From Pterois miles (Eukaryota; Chordata; Actinopteri; Perciformes; Scorpaenidae), in the NCBI GenBank assembly GCA_947000775.1, contig CAMQGK010000318.1, forward strand, positions 6,222,501 through 6,286,500: a stretch of 64,000 nucleotides of DNA, read 5' to 3'. Under the pieces are notes generated by a model that had not been told where the DNA came from, ran no database searches, and saw only the letters and a program-made list of their open reading frames with translations. How positions within the stretch are numbered: position 1 is the stretch's first letter; every line of letters begins with the position of its first letter. Positions 32,311 to 43,700 of the stretch are shown here, piece by piece. The position numbers and the translations under genes were made by a program.

Positions 32311-33289
32311 GACGAAGACCAAAATGTGTCACCAAGACCCCCAGTTGCTTTCAGCTGGGTAGGAAGAACAAGTAAGGAAATTGTTTTGTCACAGTTGAGG
32401 TGTACAACTTGTTTAATGTAGATATCTCAGAGTTAGAAACAAGTCGTGAACGTCATCTCTTGTTTGTTGTCCCCTCTGGAGCTCCATATAGCTTTAATAC
32501 AATATTGTCATAATGCTCACACTAATTACAAAACACAACTACAGTATATGTGCTCTGCTGCATTCATGTTACCCTCTCTGTGCTGTCAGGCCTTGCTGCA
32601 GAGACTCATCCCCGCAGCATGGTACTGCCCAGCCAGCCAGCAAGCCTTCATAGTGCTTGGCTTTTGCCAAACACAGCATGTAGTATGATGGCCAAAAAGA
32701 TCTGTTTTTGAAACTGGCAGGCCTTAAGCAGATTTACATATTGTTTCCTCCATAGAGGATATTCAGAGACTTCCCCTGAATGGACCATTTCAATCATTTT
32801 GTTTCAGATTTGTCGTTCTTGTTGTCTTGGTGTTTTTAACTAGGATGTTTACGAACCAGTTGTTGGACCTTTTGAAATAGAGGTTCATTGAATGTCACTA
32901 TGTAGTTACACATAAGTGATCTGTCGTTCAACATATGTGACGTCTACACATGCTATTTGTTAAAAGCTTTTATTATACTTCAGTTTTATTTAGGTCAGTG
33001 TGTGGATACCTGTCCACTCAGTTTTTTTCTGTTAATCACTTAGAAAAATCCGCAATACATCCAGTGTGACTCAAAATTTAAAGTGACAATGCAACGCTTT
33101 GAAAACATTGTACATGCACTGTAGGTAGCAAGTGACTCACTCTGACTTTGTTGACTCTGCCGCTTACTTTTCTTTACTCACATTTGAAATGTGTTTATTC
33201 AAAATGTCTAACAGAGCGCAATCACTTTCTAGCATACGTTCCTCTCTATTGTTTGTGGCACGGTGAATTTGAAACAGCAAAACTGTTAA

Positions 33290-33295
33290 AATAAA
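33290..33295 (+). terminator. Candidate WDR76 poly(A) signal
   Basis: AATAAA about 980 bases after the WDR76 stop codon, followed by a T/GT-rich stretch (TTGTTTGTCCC and TTTTTTGTTTGTGG). It is the best candidate by context, though not proven. Confidence 0.45.
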
Positions 33296-35652
33296 TTGTT
33301 TGTCCCATATTGTTTTTTGTTTGTGGCTGCTGAAGCAATAGAATAAATATAAAGACATTTTTATACCAAACATTTTGAGTGTGGATGCTGTTAATTTCAG
33401 CAGTGGTAGTTTCGTTGTCACCTCAGGATGGCAGCATTGTGACAGAAGAATAGTGTGTGCCAGCCTTGAATTCTCTCTGTTTTCAAGCAGGGACATGCTC
33501 GAAGACTTGAAGCTCAAAGGTGCTGATTTGGGTCGACGCCTTGTTTTCTCTGTGAATTCAAGATGGAGCTTGTAGCTGCACCAGCAGCCAGATGTCAAGA
33601 ATAGATAATGTTTATTTATAAATAAATAACACCAGTCTTAAGTCAGTGATTGGAAATGAGCAGTCTTGTTTGGAGGTAATAAATGCAGAACACATGCTTA
33701 CAGAGACATTTCCATGTGCAAGGCCATGGTACAGGAAGGAAACTTACAGCACAACCACATCAGAGGCCTTATTCCTGCTTACATGATTCAGTTAAACCAG
33801 TACAAGAGTTGCCTGTAAGTGTAACTTACCCATCTTTATCAATTCAAGTGATTTGAAACTGATTTTAGCAATACAAAAAAATCAGTATATTGAACTACAT
33901 TGCAAAAAAAATATTCAAGTAGTTGAATATGCTACTTCTGCTGTTTTTAAATTGGCTAAAAGTACAAACCGCTCCTCTTCCATTTAGGTAAAACCTGTTC
34001 ATTCAAGTGAAAATGGGTTTAGTTCATTTACACATTCATTTACACAACGAGTCAAGGAAGAGCAGTCAAGGATTAGGCAACAAACAGGATTTACATGAGA
34101 ACGTTACCACTGTGGGCACCGTATTCCCTTCACACATGCATCCACAGACGGTTTTACCTTCTGAGGGGATTCAAAAGACATTTTGAATGTCTAGCAGACA
34201 GACAGTTTGCAGTTTGATTATAAATGTTCATTACATTATCTGTCACATTTATTGCTCAAATTATGCTGTAAATTTTTTCATACATATAAACATAAATGAG
34301 ACTTTAAAGTACAAATTATAGGAAGTAAAAAGTTTGTGTCTCGACTGGCCATTCACCTAACTAAAAAACAGCCAGCACCATCTGGGTTAAAGCAAATAAT
34401 ATCTGAAAATCGACCACAAAATATGAGGGATTTTCTTTTACATATAAATATATCAGTCAATATTTCTGTCTAACTCATCCAACTCTCTGAATGATTAATA
34501 CTTATTATAATTATTTCACCATTTCTGTCAATTCTGTACAAAAATTAAAAAAAAACATTTAAAGTATTTAATACTACAGGGATTTTCAATCATTGGGGGA
34601 GTGGGGGTTAAATATTACGGTAACTTTCCAAACTGCCTATAGGAGCCTGCATATCCTAAACCCTTCTCCTCTTGTTGCATAAATAATACATCATTTTATT
34701 GTAGATATAATGACATATAACGATCTGCTGATCTTACTTCTGACATGGCATATACACCTACATATATCCTAATCAACCACTTGTAGGCTTATTGAGCCTT
34801 GAATAGTTATAAACTGTATGTTTTCAGATAATGCTGTTGATTTCTCTGGACTGTAAGAAGACGCACTGCAGGCTAACCTGTGAAATATCATGTGTACGTA
34901 ATAAGGCTGAAGGAGGCGAGCACTATCAGAGTTTCCATCTGTTGACGCAAACTGACAAATATCAGACAACATAGGTTTCTTTGGTAGGTGCAATGATGAT
35001 AAAGATTGCAGTGGGACGTAAACTTGTCTTAGGCTCTCTTGTTCGCTGAAAACTATACATCCACTGTAAAAAATAATGCTTCAAATCCATTAAAAGTCAT
35101 TGTGAGGTTTGTACAAAAATGAAAACATGATTTAAGCCTCTACAGGTAAATGCATAAATCTGAACACAGCAGGGCTAAAAGTTATATGACCTTCACTCAA
35201 CATGAATTAAAAACAAGCTCTCTTTACCATAATACTGTGGGAAAATAGCACTAGTTTTTGTACTTTACAAAAGGTAAAACAAGGTTTCCCTTAATGGAAA
35301 GCATCTTGTTTTTTTATATTAACAGTATTGCACATCAAGATAAATTCCTTCTACAGAGTGTGGGAGTCAAAGAACTAACCAAACACTTCACTATCACTAC
35401 TAGCTCACACAGTCCCACCACCTTTACAACTACTGTAATAGTAACTACGGTAAAGTGACCACTGTTCCTTACACACACAAGGTGATTGTAGCTATAAGAA
35501 TTATTTGGCTGCTATTTTATAAAATACCTACCTACCTACCACCTCCATTACTTACTTATGTCCTTACAATTTATCTGTAATTTATAGTAACTGGATGAGA
35601 AAACTTAATTGGTGCTCTAGCGGCTGGACAAACTCGTAACATGAGCACACTC

Positions 35653-36172
35653 TTAAAGAGGACCTATCATGCTTATTTTCAGGTGCATACTTGTATTTTG
35701 GGTTTCTTCTGGAACATGTTCGCATGCTGCAGTGTAAACAAAAAAAAAAAAAAAAAAGATTTTTTTTCTCATACCGGCTGTGCTACAGCACCTCTCTGTC
35801 TGAAACGCTCTGTTTGAGCTCCTGCCCCCCAAAAGCCCATTCTGCTCTGATTGGTCAGCTGACCCTCTGTTGTGACTGGTCAACACGAACCAAACGCTTC
35901 AGACTCTGCTCTAACTAGCTTTGTTTGAGGGCGTGCCAAACTAGATGCTGGGCAGATATTATGCATATATTACTTGGTGACATCACCACGTTACACAAAA
36001 AAGGCGGGACTTCAAGCAAGGTGTTTCAGGCAACTTCAGGACCAGTGTTTGTGTGGAGGAGAGTAACTTCCTTTGGCGTGAACTTTGGGCTTTGTAACAG
36101 ACATTTTACATGCACAAAAAAACTACATAACACACTAAAGGAAAGGGAAAAAGCATAATAGGTCCTCTTTAA
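35653..36172. mobile_element. TTAA-flanked MITE in the FRMD5 3' region
   Basis: The left end reads TTAAAGAGGACCTATCATGC. The right end reads GCATAATAGGTCCTCTTTAA, whose reverse complement is TTAAAGAGGACCTATTATGC. That is one mismatch in 20. The TTAA at both ends suggests a piggyBac-type target. An internal poly(A) run lies near 35738-35757. No transposase. Confidence 0.85.
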
Positions 36173-36711
36173 TGGACGTCTGACCACAAGTCACAGTTAA
36201 TACATAAAAGATCATTCAAGCCTTCTAACAGGGCAGCACCAACATCACTCTTGGGTCAAATAGTTACTGCAACTAATTCTTAGCATTTGTTCCAGTTCAT
36301 TATTCCAGATGTTGGGTTGTATACCGCATCAGGACAACTCAGGAAAGACAGGGAAGCTGTCAGTCATCTAATAGTGTCAATGTTTTAACATGTATTATTC
36401 TACAGGGCAATTTCCACATATTGCAAAACATGTTCTAAAATAAACTATAATATTTGCAAATATTATTTGACTCAGGACTGATCTACATTCAGTAAGTGCT
36501 GCTTAGTTGTCCATTTCACACTTTCTCTAACCCCCAGATACTAGTACAAACTTGAAACAGCAGTTTTCAATCCCATAGCAGCGACCGTAATAACATTTTA
36601 TCAGCATGAATGTTGTTGTCGGCTTTGAAAAATTAAAATAAGATGAGCTAGAGTCTCCTGTCTCATCTTAACTCTCCGGTTACACAACACACACCCCAAC
36701 ACATCAGGTCA

Positions 36712-36780
36712 TTCTGTTTTGGAAATTTCTCCTTGTGGGACAAATAAAGGAATATCTTATCTTATCTTATCTTATCTTAA
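36712..36780 (+). repeat. LINE-type 3' tail with (CTTAT)n end
   Basis: GAAATTTCTCCTTGTGGGAC then AATAAAGGAATATC and repeated CTTAT units. The same end occurs at 50885 and 58725. Confidence 0.65.
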
Positions 36781-37151
36781 CAATAATGTTGCAACATATA
36801 AATGAATACAAAAATAAAGGCAGTTATTATCTGTGGTTGAATAAGTGAAGTCTGTCAGACTTTCAGTGTTTAAATTAAACCCTGTTACTGCAGCTTTGTG
36901 TAAAAAATAAATCACCTTGAAATGACCTGAATTTTCAAAGTAAAATGTGATTTCCTTTCTTTGCAGTGACGGTCGAACATGATAAACAAGGCTCTTCAGG
37001 GGACTGTCCGTGGCTTGTGACAGAAGCTGGGTTGATATTGGGAATAGGGCTGCCATCCCTTTCCTTGTCTCTCCTCCGACCCTGTCCTGACCCATATGTT
37101 GTCCCAACTCATCACCAGTGGCGGCCTGTGTTGTGTCTTTCAGTCTTTGCT

Positions 37152-37738
37152 TCACTTGCTGATTAGGAAACCTCCCATCCATCGTAACTTACAGGTGAAC
37201 CAGCGCCGCAGGGGGCAGAAGTACTCAAAGTGGAACTGCTGGAATTCAGGCGTCTTGCGGATGTCTCTCAGGAAGGCAATGTCCAGGTCCGACTCTGTCA
37301 GTATGATGAGGAGCAGCAGCAAGGCGAACAGCAGTCCAATGGTGACCAGGAACAGACGCATCACGCTCAGGATGAACTTGTTCAGTTCCTCTACGTCGCT
37401 CGGTGGTGACGGCCTGCCCCTGACCATACGCAGAGCTCTCCTGCTGGAGGACAACTCTGCGGCGTGACCCTCCTTCGACGCTCCCGCCTCTGACTCCTTC
37501 TCATCGACGCTGCAGGGAGAACCGTTGAGGTGACGAGCCAAAGGCATCTCCATCCCGTGTTCGGACACGGGTGTGGGCAGCACGCTGTCCGAGGGGCTGT
37601 AGGCCTCGTCGGAGATGACCGCTGATGTGCTTGCCTCGCTGCCGTCCACCATGTGGCCCCGAGAAGACATGAACGAGTCACCGTGGGAGACGGAGCGCAC
37701 AGGTGTGGAGTGAGCGCTGTCTCGAAGAGACTCCAGAC
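37152..37738 (-). CDS. FRMD5: FRMD5 terminal exon with C-terminal transmembrane segment
   Basis: This 587-bp exon begins LESLRDSAHSTPVRSVSHGD after a split Gly codon. A Ser/acidic region (SDEAYSPSDSVLPTPV) follows. Near the end is one strong membrane helix (VTIGLLFALLLLLIILTESD) and a conserved cytosolic-type end (EYFCPLRRWFTCK). The stop TGA is at 37152-37154 on the minus strand. A good splice donor (CCT|GTAAGT at 37193/37192) lies 39 bases before the end of the stop codon. Confidence 0.93.
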
Positions 37739-40700
37739 CTGAAAATACAATTCATAACGGAGACGTGTTAGTAACTGGGAGGTATTGCTGCAGCACACAT
37801 TCACATTTAAAGAGAGAGCCTTACAAGACTCCTGAGAAATGTATTATGTCTACAAGTCATTGCATGCAATTAAAAGAGGAGGTTTAAGGAGGAATTCCAT
37901 TCAGTTTGAGTTTAATTAGTCCTAAAACAGAGAACCACTCAGCCACTTCGAGTTTTAGCCTGGCTTGCTGGGAATATTCAAGTACACCATGCTCTGTTGA
38001 ACATTTTGCCAACAGGTGGTCAGCTTGTCAAACCATTGCTCAAGAAACTGATCCTGTCCTGTTATGTAATCTATGTCTAAATGAAATAAGTGGCAATTCT
38101 AACCTTAAAGGTGAGGTAGACCAATTCATCAGTTTGGCTGATTAATCAGTGCCAATACGACATTTTACAAGCTGTTATTGGCAGAACTGGGCTCCGATAG
38201 TGGCCGATAGCTGCACAGCAGTCATGCGGGGAAGCACATCGCTGTTTTGCATGGAGGCTCCATACACAAACTCAAGGTAGAGGGAGATATATAATGCAAC
38301 ACTATCAGCTCTTTGTCCACAATACAGGACAGGCAGACTGGGAGGAAAAGAAATCATTCACTGTTACTTTAACTTGCTTACTGTACCAATTCGGCATTCT
38401 CTGTTCCAAATAATACAGCCACGTAACCATCCATTCATGAAATTAAATTGCACACTGAAGGATCTTCCTTACCCCAGGAATATGCATGGTTTGCAAGAGT
38501 GGTATTTATCAATGTACGGGATGTGCAACAGAAATAATCCTGGTCAGTCATACGGTAAGCCACAGAATGGTGCATCGCCCATTGCAAATAAATGGAACAT
38601 TTTCCAATGATGTAATCAACCAAATCTCACTACAGGATATTCTCTTACGAATTATTATATTGAGTGATAAAAACTGATTTATTAAAAACAGCATATGTAA
38701 AAGTAGCTGACTAGGCTGCCTCAGAAGTAAAGTGCTGCCTCAACCGATTAATTGGCTGTTGGCTCTCCTTCAGCCCTCATGTTCTCTGGAAGCTTGATAA
38801 TGACAATGTCAACTTTTAAGATGAAAATATTTGCCTCATTGGTCAGACACCATTCATCGAGAGAAATCCACACTTGAACCCACAAGAAGAACCTCACAAA
38901 AAGGCAGCACTCCATAATCCTGAGTGAGGAAACCAGCCCCGGTCTTTACCTGCACAGTTGGCTGGCGGGCTGCAGCCATGGAGTTGGGGTGGGACAGCGA
39001 GCCTGGAAGGAGTCCTGGAGCTCTGTCCTGACCCAGGACCAGAGCCCCCAGAGAGGGCAGGGAAGAGCGGTAGCACCCCCAGAGCCTTGCCCAAGAGTCT
39101 AGGCCCCAGAGACAGCACGCGTACATTCACGTCTCGATAACAGTGATTAATCATGCGCAAGTGAACGTTCACCTTGGTCTTGATCCGGATCAGACACTTC
39201 ACCATGGTTCAAGGAGAGTAAAAAGCACCTGGCTATCCTGAACTGTGTTCCAGCACACTTTTTCTGCTCTTGTTTTTTTTTTTTTTTCAATCTTGATCTC
39301 TGTCTGTTCTTGAAACTGCCTCTGCTCTCTCTATCTACGTGCAGTCTGTCTTTGTCTCTGTGCTTTCGCTAAGCAGCAAGCTCCCACATGCTGGCAGGCA
39401 GGCTGACAGTGGCAGATAAATAGAAAGACAGACAGAGTGAAAGACAAGGCCAGGGAATGTGGCTCACTTGTAACACAGTTCACCCTCTGTCCCTCCCTGC
39501 CTGTCGTGACACACACGGCATGGCCCCTGACAGCAGGAGCTATTTTCAGGCTGAGATATTATTACCAGTGGAAATGCCAGTGCAAACAGAGCAACGGGAC
39601 AAAACACAGGGGGTTTGTTTCAGCGTTGCAACAGTGGGGTGCAATGATAGAGTCTGATCTCGATGACAGTGACAAAGAGGGGGGCTAGTCTGACAAAAGA
39701 CCTTTAAGTTGAAAACAGACTATGCTATAAGTTTATTTAGTTTTAGACTCGTCAACCGAGAGCTAACTTACTCACATTGGCAGCATTGGCAAAAGGTTAA
39801 CAGCCTGTTGGAGGAAAGACGGCACAGTAATTGCCCTTTATAAACTGCCAAGATGACTTTCTTATGTCAAAAATAATGCCTGAGGCTAGTGGCTCAAGGT
39901 GCTCGAGTGTGTGTTTCAGAAAAAGCACATCAAGAGAGAAAGGCAAGATATCACAGATAGTAAAGAAAATTACTGACGCTCAGGAGTGTTCCCATAGAAA
40001 AGGTACTTTGTCAAAACAGGATATGTGTGTTTAAATTGTGAGGTAGCCTTAAAAAGCGGTGTTGGATAAAGAGGTAGTTGAGTTCGTCTGACAGGGCTGT
40101 GGGGGTACGACTGGAGAAAAGGTTAGGAACCACTGGACTGTGTAGGTTTACTGACCAAAAAGCCCAGATGCTGTCAGAGAGCTTTAGATGCTTTGTGTGT
40201 TTGTCTTTAACTGTATTTCTCTGTTCATTTCAGTGTGTGTGTTTTACCCTCCATGATGGAGATGTGCACAGCTCTCCGCCGGGTCCGGGGCACGCTGGTC
40301 AAACGAGGGCCGTGGGTGATGGACGGACAGCTCCTACTGGGCACCATGCCGGCTCTGGACAAAACACACGCATGCACAAAATGCATAAATCCTTCCAGCT
40401 AATTGTAGGGCTGCAGGCAATATTTCCTATATTACATTTCGATTTTTTTTAAGGATCCTGACCTGTGTATCTCAGGGGGGTCTCTCTTAATTTTGGCACT
40501 TTGTTCCATCACCTCTTTTGCAACCTTCCCACTGAGAAAACGGAAAAAAACGAAATCTGTTATGTGATTTATACAAAACGTGAACACTAAAACAAGCACT
40601 GCAACATAGTAGGACGTATGTATAACATTTTTATCCAAGGCTGTTCTTGACATGCAGATATGCACTAAAGGGATAACTTGGGTGTTTTGTATGAGGTACT

Positions 40701-43700
40701 TATCCATAGAAAGTGTTTTACTTACAGTAGATGACGGTCGATGTACTGCACTGGACGGGGTTAGCAACAAAATATATATTGCTTTGCTCCCGTGCCAGTT
40801 CTCCTATTTGTTTCTCCAAGCTGGGCCACACTGACCATCATCTACTGTAAGTAATATGCTATATACTATGGATAAGTAACTCATACAACCCTACTTAAAA
40901 ACACCTAAACTATCCTTTTAATCTGTGAAGTATCTCAATACCTGTATCTGAAGCGACTACCCTTGAAGAAGAGATTACTACTGGACACAGTGCGGACTTG
41001 ACTCGACTTCTCCAACCTGTGAGGAGATGGAAAACATCATTTAAATAATGATAAACATTATGTCCTTTCTGCAGTTTTGAGTTTCAGGTGTCGTGACTCA
41101 CTTGTAGAAGGCCTGATTCTCCACTCCACACTTCCACAGATGCTTACAGGCCTCAGGTGTAGGTGCAAAGTATGTCAGTATGATCTTCTTATCCTGCAAC
41201 ATGTCCAGTAAAGCAACTCATACATACATTATATATACAAATCATACTTCAGAAAGAGTCCTTGTGTGATTTTACAGGACATTTTCATCATGTCTGTCAG
41301 ATTTGCTGAGCTTTTAGCTACAGGACATTATGACTGATCAATATATTAACCAACACTCATACATTGGCCTTATTTTGCTCTTTTGTCTACACGTTTTCGT
41401 CCTTGCATTTCCCATCTACATCACTATTAAGGATAGATTACACTGGCTCTCCAGTGGCAGTGTCCCCATGCATAAAACAGGGCCACACTCATTTAACTTC
41501 TTGAGCTCTACAGGCTAGAAAGGGGAAGGTTTTAATAATGCAAGGACACATACCTCCGTCTGATTTGCATATATATGGAATGTCTTTGCTTCAAACTTGA
41601 GTTTGGTCACCTCCTCCCTGAGTGACATACAGAGACCGACACAACAAAGGACAGAGAGGGAAATGATGACAAAAGGAAACAGAAGAAGACAGAGAAAGAA
41701 AGAGGAACAAATAACAGAACAAAGAGAGAGAAAGAGACAGAAATGGACAAAGGTGGTAAAACATTTATTGTACTTGGAGGAAAATAATAAGGCCAACAGT
41801 GTTTCATTTCTCGAAACATTAGCTCCATGCAGTCACAGAAAATGAAACAAATAAACTGCAATAGATAAAAAACAACAACCCTGATTTCTACAACAACACA
41901 ACTCTGACCCTGTGAAAACTTCTGAGCAGCTTCACAGCTGGTTCACTCAGCTGTCTTGAAAATGTTGCTAATATCCTCTTATGTGGATCACTGAATACTT
42001 TTTGTTTGTTTTTAAACTCTTGATATTTAGAACTACTTTGAGGTTGTATTGTATTATTTGATCCATGTAGGATTAAGAATCTAAATCGAGAAGACAATGA
42101 AACAAATGGTTGGAACAACAGTGTTGATACTCTGGATGCAGAAGACTTGGACTGTGCCATGCAAGCTTCTTGGAGTAATTTTAGGAGTTAGGTTTTTCCT
42201 TTGCTGGCTCCTTAAACAACATGAGGCACTTCTGTTATTTGCTGTGTGTTATTTCGCCATTAAATCTTGAAAATTTTAACCCAGAGGTGGAAGTAACATA
42301 ACAATTACTTTTGTTACTCTAACAAAGGCATTTTTGTGTACTTGAAGCCTACAATTTTTAATATTCTTTAAAAGTAGCAGTTTTACTTTTACAGTAGCCT
42401 AGCCTACTTAACTAGGCTTTCTATTTACCACAAGTATAGTACTTCATTACATTTCAAATATATGGAGCACCACAAGAGTCACAGAAATAGTAATAAAGCA
42501 TTTAATAAATTAATACTAATTGTACAGTAAAAATAAGCATTATTAAACTTGTTTACAAATGTATGTATTTCCCTATGAATAACAGGACTAAATTACAAAG
42601 CACTTCATTATTTGACATTTGGGCAATAAAAAGCAGAATCACAAAAATAATTTACAAATGAAATATTCATCCATTAATAAATAGTTATAATTAATGTCAT
42701 TCATAAAACAGTCATTCAGTACATCATTTAAAAATACATGAATGAATTCCTGAATAAGTAATACAATTTAAAATTATTTTAAAATGCAGTTTACAAAGAG
42801 AAATAAATAACAATTCAAATTAAATTAAGAATATAAGTTTTAATCAGGCATTTAAAAGGGCAACTTCTTTTCCCATGTTCAATAAGTGCTGCAGATTCGC
42901 ACTGGCATGCATTAATGTATTTTGAAATTATACACTTATTGACTGTTTTGTGGTGTCGTTTTTAATGCTTTTTGAATTTTAAGTATTTATTGATGGAGTC
43001 ATGCAATTTCTTTTTATAATTCTTCCTTTTACTGCCAATTAAAATGTCACAATTACTTACTACTACTGTAATTTAGTCCATTCATTCATAGTTAATAAAT
43101 TAAAAACTATAAATACATTTCTAAACAAATATATTAATGCCTATTTTTTAATTGTACAGTTAGTCATTAATTGCTTAAATGCTTTATTATTATCTCGCAT
43201 CCTTTGCAGAGTAAAAACAAAAGTGAGAAGAAAACGTGGTGGTAAAGTGGGAGAAGAAAACCGCAGACTGGAGATGAATCAGCTCCACGTCCAGAGAGTG
43301 ACACCCGGAAATGAAACGTCACTTCCCTGGTCACTTTAGACACAATCAAATTAAGGATTACACAGGGTGTGTGGTTATAATTACCTCAGTGGAGTTAAAA
43401 ATGTAACATCTATCTTAATGAGTGATTTACCACCCGGAACCTGTACAGCAGGGGCGCGTCGGGTCTGGTTAGCATGCGATGCTAAATGCTAAGACGCTAA
43501 CGGTGGGTCGGATCTTTCCTCGGCGACTTCTGCCTTCACTGAGGACTCAATGAGGAGTGTGTGAAGCTGCTGTTTGAGACTGTTAATGGTGTGAAGGTTG
43601 AGCCTCATTCAGCTCATAACATTTAGGATTTTAGGAGCGAAGTGGGACCAGAAGCGGAGTGGACTGGTTAAACTGGGACAGAGAGGCCAAGTGGACTGGT

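Larger units (their letters stand above)
32311..37151. other. Convergent 3' region between WDR76 and FRMD5
   Basis: No coding exon is supported on either strand. WDR76 3' UTR sequence runs from 32311, with a candidate AATAAA at 33290-33295. The rest may be FRMD5 3' UTR on the minus strand; a minus-strand AATAAA equivalent (TTTATT on plus) is near 33610. The region includes a TTAA-flanked element at 35653-36172 and a LINE-type tail at 36715-36780. Confidence 0.5.
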
